Positions 17,288 to 25,783 are shown, counted from the stretch's first letter. The stretch: 64,000 bases of DNA from Bradyrhizobium arachidis (GCF_024758505.1 NZ_CP077970.1:8122001-8186000), one strand, 5' to 3'. The notes: generated by a model not told the origin, from the letters alone. Program-made: numbers and translations.

Positions 17288-18430
17288 ATGACCGAACGTA
17301 TTCAGGAATTCCTGCGCAACCGCCGCAGCGAGGGCCTCGACACCGAGCCGTGTCTCGTCGTCGACCTCGAAGTCGTGCGCGACAATTACCAGACCTTCGC
17401 CAAGGCGCTGCCCGACAGCCGCGTGTTCTACGCGGTCAAGGCGAACCCGGCTCCGGAAGTGCTGACGCTGCTGGCGTCCATGGGCTCCTGCTTCGACACC
17501 GCGACCGTCGCCGAGATCGAGATGGCGCTGGCCGCTGGAGCGACGCCGGACCGCATCTCCTTCGGCAACACGATCAAGAAGGAGCGCGACATCGCGCGCG
17601 CCTTCGCGCTCGGCATTCGCCTGTTCGCAGTCGATTGCGCCGCCGAGGTCGAGAAGGTCGCCCGTGCCGCCCCGGCAGCGAAGGTGTTCTGCCGCATTCT
17701 CTATGACTGCGCCGGCGCCGAGTGGCCGCTGTCGCGGAAGTTCGGCTGCGACCCGGAAATGGCTGTCGAGGTCCTCGACCTTGCCAAGCGTCTGGGCCTG
17801 GAGCCGTGCGGCATCTCCTTCCATGTCGGCTCGCAGCAGCGCAAGGTGAAAGCGTGGGACCGTGCCCTGGCGATGGCCTCGACCGTGTTCCGCGACTGCG
17901 CCGAGCGCGGGATCAACCTGACCATGGTCAACATGGGCGGGGGTTTTCCGACGAAGTATCTGAAGGACGTGCCGCCGGTTCTGCAGTACGGCCGTTCGAT
18001 CTTCCGTGCGCTGCGCAAGCACTTCGGCAACCAGATTCCGGAGACCATCATCGAGCCGGGCCGCGGCATGGTGGGCAATGCCGGGATCATCGAGTCCGAG
18101 GTCGTGCTCATCTCGAAGAAGAGCGACGAGGACGAGGTGCGCTGGGTCTATCTGGACATCGGCAAGTTCGGTGGTCTGGCCGAGACCATGGACGAGTCGA
18201 TCCGCTACGCCATCCGCACCGCCCATGACGGCGCGGACATGACGCCGTGCGTGCTCGCAGGTCCGACCTGCGACAGCGCCGACGTGCTGTACGAGAAGAA
18301 CCCGTATCCGCTCCCGGTGACGCTCGAGATCGGCGACAAGGTGCTGATCGAAGGGACCGGGGCCTATACGTCGACCTACTCGTCGGTGGCGTTCAACGGC
18401 ATCCCGCCGCTGAAGACCTATCACATCTGA
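17288..18430 (+). CDS. odc: Ornithine (or lysine/ornithine) decarboxylase, fold-type III PLP enzyme
   Basis: A 380-residue PLP enzyme that makes putrescine from ornithine. The PLP lysine is K51 in VFYAVKANP; the phosphate-site region includes GISFHVGSQ (about 185) and NMGGGFPTKYL; the active-site cysteine from the partner subunit is C328 in GPTCDSADVLYEK. The frame opens at 17249, but the ATG at 17288 has a GGAGGG site and gives the family start. The leader RNA upstream and homospermidine synthase downstream support an ornithine role. Some relatives also act on lysine. Confidence 0.93.
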   Translation: MTERIQEFLRNRRSEGLDTEPCLVVDLEVVRDNYQTFAKALPDSRVFYAVKANPAPEVLTLLASMGSCFDTATVAEIEMALAAGATPDRISFGNTIKKERDIARAFALGIRLFAVDCAAEVEKVARAAPAAKVFCRILYDCAGAEWPLSRKFGCDPEMAVEVLDLAKRLGLEPCGISFHVGSQQRKVKAWDRALAMASTVFRDCAERGINLTMVNMGGGFPTKYLKDVPPVLQYGRSIFRALRKHFGNQIPETIIEPGRGMVGNAGIIESEVVLISKKSDEDEVRWVYLDIGKFGGLAETMDESIRYAIRTAHDGADMTPCVLAGPTCDSADVLYEKNPYPLPVTLEIGDKVLIEGTGAYTSTYSSVAFNGIPPLKTYHI

Positions 18431-18474
18431 TAGGCCACATCTGATCCGCCTCTCTTTCGAGGCCTGACGAACCC

Positions 18475-18496
18475 GGGAGCCGGCTTGCCGGCTCCC
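18475..18496 (+). terminator. GC-rich hairpin after the decarboxylase gene
   Basis: The arms GGGAGCCGGC and GCCGGCTCCC are perfect 10-base inverted copies with a 2-base loop, 45 bases after the stop codon. No T-run follows (TCCCCAC), so it may be a weak or Rho-assisted terminator, or an RNA-stabilising hairpin. Confidence 0.5.
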
Positions 18497-18572
18497 TCCC
18501 CACATTGCCATTTCTGACAACGCTTGAGGCGCGTGCCGTTCGCACGCGGGTCCAAGCGGGGACTGACGTGCC

Positions 18573-19175
18573 ATGACTGCTTCTCGGAAGCCACAGATCG
18601 CCCTCACCTCGAAAGCCGCTCCGTTCGCGATCCGAGCCGAGCGTGCTTCCGACGTCGCGATGCGTGAAGCGCTGCTCGATGCCTGTTTTGGCGAGACCCG
18701 CCATCAGCGCACCTGCCAGCGCCTGCGCGACGGACGCGCCCCCGCCGCCGGCCTCGCGCTGGCCGCGGTGCGCGAGGGAAAGCTCGTGGGAACCGTGCGG
18801 CTGTGGCACGTCAGCGCCGGAGGCAGGCCCGCGCTGGTCCTCGGACCGCTCGCGGTCGACCCTGCCTGCCGCGAGCTCGGGATCGGCGCCGCGCTGATGC
18901 ATCAAGCGCTGGCCGCCGCCCGGGCGCGCGGGCACGCCGCCGTGATCCTGCTTGGGGACGCGCCCTACTACGCCCGCTTCGGCTTCACGGCCGAGAAGAC
19001 CGGCGAGTTGTCGCTGCCGGGCGCATTCGAGCGCGACCGGCTGCTCGGCCTCGAATTCACTGAAGGTGCGCTGGATGGCGCCTGGGGCATGGTCGTCCCG
19101 ACGGGCAAGCCCTTGCCCAAAGCGAGGGCAGTTCGCGCGGTGAAGGCCCCGCTCGCCGTGCCGCACGCGGCCTGA
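18573..19175 (+). CDS. GNAT family N-acetyltransferase (YhbS-like)
   Basis: A 200-residue acetyl-CoA-dependent acetyltransferase. The GNAT core runs from about residue 18 to 150: strand region VGTVRLWHVSAGGRPALVLG, the acetyl-CoA motif LAVDPACRELGIGAALMHQA (R/Q-x-x-G-x-G as RELGIGA), and ARGHAAVILLGDAPYYARFG. It resembles predicted N-acetyltransferases of the COG3153 group. The substrate is unknown; the place between ornithine decarboxylase and homospermidine synthase would suit a polyamine, but this is only inference. The second half of the leader (ATSKAAPFAIRAER) fixes the start reasonably well. Confidence 0.82.
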   Translation: MTASRKPQIALTSKAAPFAIRAERASDVAMREALLDACFGETRHQRTCQRLRDGRAPAAGLALAAVREGKLVGTVRLWHVSAGGRPALVLGPLAVDPACRELGIGAALMHQALAAARARGHAAVILLGDAPYYARFGFTAEKTGELSLPGAFERDRLLGLEFTEGALDGAWGMVVPTGKPLPKARAVRAVKAPLAVPHAA

Positions 19176-19303
19176 GGGCCGCGATCGCGCCTGCCGCACA
19201 CACAGCCAGTCCCGCTGGGCGCTGATCCTTTAAGGGTTGCGCGCGGCGGCGAAATGCCCGTAAACCCCCGCGCAAAGCCCCCTTCAGTCGAGGTCCGAAC
19301 AGC

Positions 19304-19690
19304 ATGTCCCGTCGCCTGATTTCCACCGGCTCGCCCTTTGAAAAGACCGCCGGCTATAGCCGCGCCGTGATCGACGGCGACTTCGCCTTCGTCGCCGGCA
19401 CCACCGGCTACGACTACACCACCATGACGATGCCAGCCGATGTCACGAGCCAGTCACGCAACTGCTTCAAGACCATCGAGGCGGCCCTCAAGGAGGGCGG
19501 CTTCGCGATGGCCGACATCGTCCGCGCGACCTACTACATCACCGACGCCAAGGACGCGGATGCGCATTTCGCCGTCTGCGGCGAGGTGCTCGGCGACATC
19601 CGCCCGGCCGCAACGCTTCTCGTCGTCTCAGGCCTCTACAAGCCCGAGATGAAGATCGAGATCGAAGTGACCGCGAAGCGCCGCACCTGA
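19304..19690 (+). CDS. RidA/YjgF/YER057c family protein
   Basis: A 128-residue single-domain protein. RidA proteins hydrolyse reactive enamine/imine intermediates made by PLP enzymes. The family core is visible as GDFAFVAGTTGYDYTT, NCFKTIEAALKEGGFAMADI, and IRPAATLLVVSGLYKPEMKI, in which the Arg that binds the substrate carboxylate precedes PAATL. It lies 34-37 bases upstream of homospermidine synthase on the same strand, so the two are probably co-transcribed. Confidence 0.88.
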   Translation: MSRRLISTGSPFEKTAGYSRAVIDGDFAFVAGTTGYDYTTMTMPADVTSQSRNCFKTIEAALKEGGFAMADIVRATYYITDAKDADAHFAVCGEVLGDIRPAATLLVVSGLYKPEMKIEIEVTAKRRT

Positions 19691-19727
19691 TCCCACCAAC
19701 ACCTAGACGTTCTCCTGGAGATATTTG

Positions 19728-21170
19728 ATGAGCCCCGCCTCGCAGATCTACGCGAAGATTACCGGCCCCATCGTCATGGTCGGCTTCGGCTCCATCGGCA
19801 AAGGCACGCTGCCGTTGATCGAGCGGCATCTCGATTACGACAAGTCGCGCATCACTGTGCTCGATCCCAAGGACGAGGGCCGCAAGGCACTTTGCGAGAA
19901 GCACAATGTCCGGTTCATCCAGCAGGGCCTGACCAAGGACAATTATCGCGACGTGCTGACCCCGCTGCTCACTGAAGGCGGCGGCCAGGGGTTTTGCGTC
20001 AATCTCTCGGTCGATACCGGTTCGACCGACATCATGGAGCTCTGCAACGAACTCGGCGCTCTCTATATCGACACCGTCAACGAGCCCTGGCTCGGCTTCT
20101 ATTTCGATTCGTCGAAGGGCCCGGAAGCGCGCTCCAACTACGCCCTTCGCGAAGTGACGCTGGCCGCCAAGAAGGCGCGCCCCGCGGGCTCGACGACGGC
20201 CGTATCCTGCTGTGGCGCCAATCCCGGCATGGTCTCCTTCTTCGTCAAGCAGGCGTTGCTCAATGTCGCCGCTGACCTGAAGCTCAACGCCCCCAAGCCG
20301 AAGACCAAGGCCGAATGGGCGGACCTGATGCGGCAGGCTGGCATCAAGGGCATCCACATCGCCGAACGCGACACCCAGCGCTCCAAGAAGCCGAAAGAGC
20401 CTGATGTCTTCGTCAACACCTGGTCGGTGGAAGGCTTCCTGTCGGAAGGCGTGCAGCCGTCCGAACTCGGTTGGGGCACCCATGAAAAATGGATGCCCGA
20501 GAACGCGCGGACCCACGAAGCCGGCTGCGGCGCCGCCATCTATCTGATGCAGCCCGGCGCCAACACGCGCGTTCGCACCTGGTGCCCGACCCGCGGCGCG
20601 CAGTACGGCTTCCTCGTCACCCACAACGAGTCGATCTCGATCGCCGACTACTTCACGGTGCGTGACGCATCCGGCACGGCGATCTATCGGCCGACCTGCC
20701 ACTATGCCTATCATCCGGCTGACGATGCCGTGCTGTCGCTGCATGAAATGTTCGGCCGCGCAGCGAAGATGCAGGAGAAGCACCACATCCTCGACGAGAA
20801 CGAAATCGTCGATGGCATCGACGAACTCGGCGTGCTGCTGTTCGGCCATGACAACAATGCCTACTGGTACGGCTCGCAGCTCTCCATCGAAGAGACCCGC
20901 GCACTCGCGCCCTATCAGAACGCCACCGGCCTGCAAGTGACCTCCGCCGTGCTCGGCGGCATGGTGTGGGCGCTGGAAAACCCGAACGAAGGCATCGTCG
21001 AAGCCGACGAGATGGACTTTGATCGTCTGCTGGAAATCCAGCTGCCCTATCTCGGCCCGGTGAAGGGTTTTTACACCGACTGGACGCCGCTGACGGATCG
21101 CCCGGGCCTGTTCCCGGAGGACATCGACACGTCCGATCCCTGGCAGTTCCGGAATATTCTGGTGCGCTGA
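19728..21170 (+). CDS. hss: Homospermidine synthase
   Basis: A 480-residue NAD-dependent enzyme that joins two putrescines to make sym-homospermidine, a main polyamine of rhizobia. The Rossmann motif is VMVGFGSIGKGTLPLIERHL at about residues 13-32; NEPWLGFYFDSS, STTAVSCCGANPGMVSFFVK and NAYWYGSQLSIEE are conserved blocks of the bacterial enzyme. The ATG at 19728 has a TGGAG site; the TTG just before it is less likely. Together with the decarboxylase it forms a complete ornithine-to-homospermidine route. A GTAGCCG/CGGCTAC hairpin follows at 21212-21231 without a T-run. Confidence 0.95.
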   Translation: MSPASQIYAKITGPIVMVGFGSIGKGTLPLIERHLDYDKSRITVLDPKDEGRKALCEKHNVRFIQQGLTKDNYRDVLTPLLTEGGGQGFCVNLSVDTGSTDIMELCNELGALYIDTVNEPWLGFYFDSSKGPEARSNYALREVTLAAKKARPAGSTTAVSCCGANPGMVSFFVKQALLNVAADLKLNAPKPKTKAEWADLMRQAGIKGIHIAERDTQRSKKPKEPDVFVNTWSVEGFLSEGVQPSELGWGTHEKWMPENARTHEAGCGAAIYLMQPGANTRVRTWCPTRGAQYGFLVTHNESISIADYFTVRDASGTAIYRPTCHYAYHPADDAVLSLHEMFGRAAKMQEKHHILDENEIVDGIDELGVLLFGHDNNAYWYGSQLSIEETRALAPYQNATGLQVTSAVLGGMVWALENPNEGIVEADEMDFDRLLEIQLPYLGPVKGFYTDWTPLTDRPGLFPEDIDTSDPWQFRNILVR

Positions 21171-21277
21171 GGGGCACCCGCCGGCAAAGCATCGAAACAA
21201 CCCCATGCACAGTAGCCGGCGCAACGGCTACGGATCGCGAAGCGATTGCGCGTGTGGGGCAAAAAGACGAGCGCCGC

Positions 21278-21616
21278 CTACTGCTTGTCCTTGATCGGCG
21301 GCGCGATCTTCTCGGCCGGGGCCGGCGGCAGCGCCGGCTTGGCCGCACCTTGCGTCTGCGGTTCGGGGCGCGCGGGCTGGGGGGCGGGCGTGGTCGGACG
21401 GTCGCCGCCGGGCTTCGATTCCGCCGGCGTCCTGGTCTGATCGTCGGACGGCGTGCCCTGCAGCGGCTGCGTCGCCTGCGCCATCTGCCGGTTCTCGGTC
21501 CGGATCTGTGCGATCGACAGGCCTGATACCACGACGCCCGCCGCGAACAGCGCACCGGCCATCAACAGGTCTCGTCTCACGCTGCGCTTGTCGTCATTGC
21601 CGGTCATGTCGCTCAC
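21278..21616 (-). CDS. Small single-helix, proline-rich membrane protein
   Basis: A 112-residue protein of unknown function. A basic N terminus (NDDKRSVRRD) precedes one membrane helix (LLMAGALFAAGVVVSGLSIA, about residues 17-36); the rest is a Pro/Ala/Gln-rich, probably unfolded periplasmic tail ending in KIAPPIKDKQ. The start may be the GTG at 21616 or the ATG at 21607; neither site is strong. It has no recognised domain. It converges with hss. Confidence 0.6.
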   Translation of the reverse strand: MSDMTGNDDKRSVRRDLLMAGALFAAGVVVSGLSIAQIRTENRQMAQATQPLQGTPSDDQTRTPAESKPGGDRPTTPAPQPARPEPQTQGAAKPALPPAPAEKIAPPIKDKQ

Positions 21617-21715
21617 CCGCGAGCCTTTCCACGGGATTCAACGAAATTGCCCGACGGCGGTTCCGTGGAAAGCCTGCGGCTCCGGAACCCCGGTTCACGC
21701 GGCAAAAGGCCCCGT

Positions 21716-22432
21716 TCAGTCGGTGGTCGAGACCTCCCAGGTGGCATGGCGCACGCCGCTCTGGCGCTGCATCTCGACGGCGACGGCGTTGAGCTCGTTC
21801 GGGTCAACGGCTGACGCGACCAGGGTTGCCACGATCTCCAAAATGTCGTCGCCGATCTCGACGACCTCGACATCGGCCACCGGATAGTTCGCCGCCTCCA
21901 GCTTCTCGACGAGACGGTCGCGCATGTCGGGCAGCGCCTCGGTCGTCACGGCAAGCTTGAAGTAATAGGTCGCCTCGGAACGCCGCTCGTCGAGCGGAAT
22001 GCGGTTGATCGCGTTGACCAGCGGGCGCAGCAGCGTGTTGCCGGCGATGACGAACACGGTGAGCGCCACCGCCTGCGCGACCATGTCGGCGCCGGCGCAG
22101 GAGCCGACCGCGGCCGAGGCCCACAGCGTCGCCGCCGTATTCAGGCCGCGCACGTCCATGCCCTGCTTCATGATCACGCCGGCGCCTAGGAAGCCGATGC
22201 CGGAGACGACATAGGCGATCACCCGCACCCCGCCATCGGCGCCGGTCAGGTGCATGGCGAGATCGACGAAGGCGGCCGCGCCGACCGCGACCAGCACATT
22301 GGTGCGCAGGCCCGCCGTGCGCTGCCGATATTGCCGCTCGGCGCCGATCAGCGTGCCCAGCACGAAGGCCGTGAACAGGCTGACCAGCGTGTCAGCGAAG
22401 TCGGCGAACTGGAAGGTCGTCAGAAACCGCAT
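21716..22432 (-). CDS. MgtC/SapB family membrane protein
   Basis: A 238-residue protein. The MgtC transmembrane domain (residues 1-140) shows LVSLFTAFVLGTLIGAERQY, RTAGLRTNVLVAVGAAAFVD, SGIGFLGAGVIMKQG and GLNTAATLWASAAVGSCAG, all signature blocks. The C-terminal 80 residues form an ACT-like domain (YYFKLAVTTEALPDMRDRLV). MgtC proteins support growth at low magnesium and can inhibit ATP synthase in pathogens; here the role is inferred only as magnesium or acid stress adaptation. The ATG at 22432 starts the conserved N terminus. Confidence 0.9.
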   Translation of the reverse strand: MRFLTTFQFADFADTLVSLFTAFVLGTLIGAERQYRQRTAGLRTNVLVAVGAAAFVDLAMHLTGADGGVRVIAYVVSGIGFLGAGVIMKQGMDVRGLNTAATLWASAAVGSCAGADMVAQAVALTVFVIAGNTLLRPLVNAINRIPLDERRSEATYYFKLAVTTEALPDMRDRLVEKLEAANYPVADVEVVEIGDDILEIVATLVASAVDPNELNAVAVEMQRQSGVRHATWEVSTTD

Positions 22433-22502
22433 GGCTATTGATACGGTTTGAAGATGACGATTGATTAGAGGTCCACAAGGCCGGTCAGCTCGGATTCCTT
22501 GA

Positions 22503-22576
22503 GTCCGCTTCTGGCCCGTAGCGGACCTGTCCCGCGCCTTCCGGCAAGGACCGCTTCTGACCCATTGCGGTCCTGC
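22503..22576. repeat. Dispersed short repeat with core TAGCGGAC, first cluster
   Basis: Two related units lie here: CCGCTTCTGGCCCGTAGCGG at about 22505 and CCGCTTCTGACCCATTGCGG at about 22551. Degenerate relatives are found near 23680, 24613, 24659, 25661, 25697 and 28073, all between genes. Each unit has CCGCT and AGCGG as potential hairpin arms around a TTCTGRCCC centre. The family marks the whole 22.5-28.1 kb stretch. Confidence 0.55.
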
Positions 22577-22680
22577 GCCACGCGTCGCATCTGCGACGCA
22601 GCATTTGAACCCGTGAGTGCGACGACCATCGAGACATGGTACTCTGCGTCCCATCGTCCTCAGGCCTCGATGAGGAGCGA

Positions 22681-23652
22681 ATGAACCGGCGCGATTTCAT
22701 AGCGGGTACTGCGACACTGCTAGTTTCGTCACGGACTTCGCGGGCAGAAGGGCCGCCTCGCCGGATCGGCTATCTTGATTCTGTGCTCAAAGAGTTGCCA
22801 CGTTACAAGGTGTGGCTAGACAGCTTGCGCGATCATGGCTGGGTCGAAGGGAAGAACCTCATCATTGATTACCGGTCGATCGAGGGGCGTGCCGAGCGCA
22901 TACCGCCTCTAGCGAACGAGCTCGTCGCTCTCAAGCCCGATGTGCTCGTTGGTGTGAGCCCGCAGATAGCTCTAGCCCTGAAATCCGAAACGGCAACCAT
23001 TCCGATTGTATTCATCGCGGTGTTCGATCCCGTGGCGATCGGCCTTGTCCAAAGCCTGTCACGCCCTGGCGGCAACATAACGGGTCTTGCGACCTACGCG
23101 CCGGGAGATTGGATCGGAAAACGAATAGAAATCTTGCGGGAACTGGTTCCCAGCGCCTCCAAAATTGCGCTCTTGGTCAATCCCCGCAACCCGATTCACA
23201 GGCTGGTATTGGCCAATGAAGTATCCAGTACAGCCCGAAGCATGGGCGTGGCTCTGCCGATAGTCGAGGCAACCACGGCTGATGAACTCGATACCGCCTT
23301 TGCGTCGGCCGCCGCCCAGCAAGCCGACGCGATGATTGTTTTTAGCGACAATCTAACTGGTCAAGAGGCCCCGCGCGTTACCGCGCTCGCGGCAAATCAT
23401 CATCTGCCTGCAATTTACCTTTTCGGACAAATCGCGACCGGCGAATTGATCGTGTACGGCCCCGACATAGCCGATCTGCTCCGCCGTGCTGGCGGCTACG
23501 TCGATAAAATTCTCAAAGGCACCAAACCTGCGGACCTACCAGTTGAGCAACCGACTAGGTTCGAGCTGACGATCAACATGAAGACTGCCAAAGCGCTCGG
23601 CCTCACTGTTCCGCCCTCGTTGCTCGTCCGCGCCGATGAGGTGATCGAATAG
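22681..23652 (+). CDS. Orphan ABC transporter substrate-binding protein (PF04392-like), second copy
   Basis: A 323-residue exported protein with a twin-arginine signal (MNRRDFIAGTATLLVSS). It shares the fold and blocks of the protein at 9144-10121: RRIGYLDSVLKEL, VGVSPQIALALKSETATIPI, GLVQSLSRPGGNITGLATYA and the C-terminal INMKTAKALGLTVPPSLLVR. The codon use is more AT-rich than in most of the window, which may mean separate acquisition. A GGAGCGA site sits before the ATG. No permease or ATPase gene is nearby. The ligand is unknown. Confidence 0.87.
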   Translation: MNRRDFIAGTATLLVSSRTSRAEGPPRRIGYLDSVLKELPRYKVWLDSLRDHGWVEGKNLIIDYRSIEGRAERIPPLANELVALKPDVLVGVSPQIALALKSETATIPIVFIAVFDPVAIGLVQSLSRPGGNITGLATYAPGDWIGKRIEILRELVPSASKIALLVNPRNPIHRLVLANEVSSTARSMGVALPIVEATTADELDTAFASAAAQQADAMIVFSDNLTGQEAPRVTALAANHHLPAIYLFGQIATGELIVYGPDIADLLRRAGGYVDKILKGTKPADLPVEQPTRFELTINMKTAKALGLTVPPSLLVRADEVIE

Positions 23653-23803
23653 ATATGCTTGCTGCCGCGCGCGAGCCCGGTTATGGCCCTTAGCAGACAT
23701 GGCAGCCGGGTTCATCGACGTCCGCTTCCTTCGGTAGAGCGGTCACGGAGCGGGACAGGTCAGGACTTCAGCTTTTGACCCCACGTAAACCATTCGCGTT
23801 GAT

Positions 23804-24034
23804 TTACGCGGCGCGTTCCTTGTCTGACTGCTCCTCTACGGCGGTCGCGGTTTCTTCCAACCCCTTTTCGTAATTGCCTGCGAACCTCTCAATACTATCG
23901 GCCCACATCCTCAGCATTGAGACCTGAAAGTGCATAATTGGCTTCAAGGCATTCATGCCGATTGCTGTCGCTGCGGCGATGCCTCTTTGTGGGTCGCGCG
24001 CGAAACGGTTTGAGTCAGCGGATTTGTCTGCCAT
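23804..24034 (-). CDS. Small phasin-like protein, unknown function
   Basis: A 76-residue soluble protein, charged at both ends, with one long predicted helix (GIAAATAIGMNALKPIMHFQ then VSMLRMWADSIERFAGNYEK). The helix pattern and the LRMWADSIERFAGNYEKG segment recall phasin-type granule or regulator proteins, but it is shorter than typical phasins. The start is supported by a GGAAGGAG site 9 bases before the ATG. No partner gene is evident. Confidence 0.62.
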   Translation of the reverse strand: MADKSADSNRFARDPQRGIAAATAIGMNALKPIMHFQVSMLRMWADSIERFAGNYEKGLEETATAVEEQSDKERAA

Positions 24035-24072
24035 GCTGTTCGCTCCTTCCCTCTGGCGTTATTTGCCTAAAG

Positions 24073-24354
24073 CTAGGTGTCGGGTTGAGCACTGCGTGAT
24101 TCTAAACGTTCGGCCAAAATGTTATCTACCGCGAGCCTTGCAGCTCGGTCGTCATGCAATTCGTCCAGTTTTTTCAAGTAAGCGACAGCCGCTATTTGCA
24201 AGAGATCGAAATCATCTTCTCCGGTATCACAAAGATTGGCGACGTAGCGATAGAGGGCGGAACGCCGAGTATCGTTCTCGCTGATGCCGTTGTGTCGCAG
24301 CAAGTAGTTCCGCCAAGCAAACGCGCAGGCGCCTTCTGTGGCCTGAGAAGTCAT
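24073..24354 (-). CDS. Small acidic protein, unknown function
   Basis: A 93-residue soluble protein of predicted helices (ACAFAWRNYLLRHNGISEND, LYRYVANLCDTGEDDFDLLQ, AAVAYLKKLDELHDDRAARL). No domain is recognised. The frame is open further upstream, but the ATG at 24354 follows a strong GGGAGG site at 5 bases. It is followed on the same strand by the phasin-like gene 38 bases downstream, so the two may form a unit. Confidence 0.6.
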   Translation of the reverse strand: MTSQATEGACAFAWRNYLLRHNGISENDTRRSALYRYVANLCDTGEDDFDLLQIAAVAYLKKLDELHDDRAARLAVDNILAERLESRSAQPDT

Positions 24355-24897
24355 GTGCACCTCCCAAAGGCCAGAGAAAGACTGACGGCCCGTTTCGTTC
24401 CGCGTATCTCTCAGATGTAATATTGTTCCGTAGCTGCGCTGCAAGGTGTTTGCAGCTGGACGACGTCGATGCTGCAGTCTGCAACTGTCGATAACCCAGT
24501 CGGTCAATGCGATTGGTTCGAACGGCCTTCGAGCGCACGCATTTCGAGTGGCGGGTTTGCGCGAATGATCGTGCGTGTGTTCCCCAGAAAATGAGACTGC
24601 ACTACGTGCGAGACTTCCGGTTCTGGCCCCCAGCCGACCTGCCGGGCGCGTTCAGTCGTGGACCGCTTCTGACCCCCAAGTAGACGTTCAGTGCTGTTCA
24701 ACCGGCCACAGCCTCCCGGCTGACCAGCGGGTATTTTTATCCGCAGCTCTTGGGTGCCGCCTTGCTGATCGGCAGTTCGCTTATACCCTGCATGATACAG
24801 GAATTGATGCGGTAGGCAGTGGCGCCCGCTCCATGTTTTCGACATGCGGTCACGCTAGATCGGCAGGGCAAAGTGGCCCACAAAAAGGGAGGTATCG
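24355..24897. other. Gap with repeat fragments upstream of the PLA2-like gene
   Basis: In these 543 bases I see no credible gene. They hold two degenerate units of the dispersed repeat (TTCCGGTTCTGGCCCCCAGC near 24615 and CCGCTTCTGACCCCC near 24660). The last 15 bases contain AAAGGGAGGTATCG, a strong ribosome site for the next gene. A fully convincing promoter was not found. Confidence 0.5.
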
Positions 24898-25476
24898 ATG
24901 TACATCAATTGGGACGTAACGATACGCTTTGATCCGAACTCAGTTCTGCCTTCCACAGAGCATGGCATTCCTGTTCCGAGCTACGGAAACTATGGTGGCC
25001 CAAACTATTCTGCTGGCGAAGAAGGTGGGAGGACTCCCGAGTTCGGGACAGCCGACTACTTGGCTCATCCTCCAAAGGACGATCTCGATCAGCTCTTTTA
25101 TGCACACGATCTCGTCTATCAACATTTAAGAGATGGCACTGCGACCGCACTCCAGACGTTTGATGCAGACGCGAAACTGCTAGAGGGCATGTATGCGCTA
25201 ACACAGTCAGAGCCGGCGCTGTTCGCTAACGACCCCGAAGCACTTCTCTATGAGGGGTTTGCCACTCTGGGCATTCTCGGCAAGATTGAAACTACGCCGG
25301 GTGAAAGTGAATATCTCCAAACAACGCTGCCTCCGGCCGAACAGCAGCTCTTCGCTGCCGCGGCAATACAAAGCTTTGAGACCGGACTCACTGAAACGCC
25401 AGGCAACGAATCCCGCAGCTTGCATGGCGCGTTGCACGTGTTCGAAGCTCATTTCGGAGATCTTCTGCTCGCGTAA
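24898..25476 (+). CDS. Putative phospholipase A2-like protein
   Basis: A 192-residue protein with no signal peptide and no cysteine. Two elements recall phospholipase A2: a glycine-rich loop YGNYGGPNYSAGEEGG (about residues 30-45), like the calcium loop YxGxxCGxG, and KDDLDQLFYAHDLVYQ (about 59-74), like the catalytic helix with its His-Asp pair (xAHDxxY). The order is as in secreted and viral PLA2 domains, with the disulfide cysteines replaced. The C-terminal 110 residues are helical and unrecognised. A strong AAAGGGAGG site precedes the ATG, and a terminator follows. Function is inferred from motifs only. Confidence 0.6.
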   Translation: MYINWDVTIRFDPNSVLPSTEHGIPVPSYGNYGGPNYSAGEEGGRTPEFGTADYLAHPPKDDLDQLFYAHDLVYQHLRDGTATALQTFDADAKLLEGMYALTQSEPALFANDPEALLYEGFATLGILGKIETTPGESEYLQTTLPPAEQQLFAAAAIQSFETGLTETPGNESRSLHGALHVFEAHFGDLLLA

Positions 25477-25783
25477 GAGGAGCAGTTTAGAGGGACTGTC
25501 GATCGGCTATTTGCTGCCACGAGAAGGTCGCCCAACGGGGCGACCTTTGTTCGTCCCTCACGGCTTCCTTTGGGCTGCGAGTGTGTGCATGTCGGGCGGC
25601 AACATGTCTGAAGTTAGGGGTAGATCGGAAGTCGCTGGCTAACTGCTAGAATGACGCGATTGACCCGTAGCGGACCTGCCACCCGGTTCTGAAGTCCGGT
25701 TTTGACGCTAGCGGACACGACGCCGCGCCTATCTCGTTCTTCGCTCCCATTGCCGCCAACGGGGAAACGAGCGCGTGGCGTCA
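25477..25783. other. Gap after the PLA2-like gene
   Basis: These 307 bases separate two convergent genes. They contain the terminator at 25524-25547 and two units of the dispersed repeat (TTGACCCGTAGCGGACCTGC at 25661 and GGTTTTGACGCTAGCGGACA at 25694). No gene is supported. Confidence 0.5.
25524..25547 (+). terminator. Rho-independent terminator-like hairpin
   Basis: AAGGTCGCCC and GGGCGACCTT are perfect 10-base arms around a short AACG loop, followed by TTTGTTCGT. It lies 48 bases after the stop of the PLA2-like gene and is the usual distance for its terminator. Confidence 0.75.

Noticed and set aside
19539..21224. A 561-residue frame opposite homospermidine synthase
   Set aside because: Antisense shadow of hss without family features.
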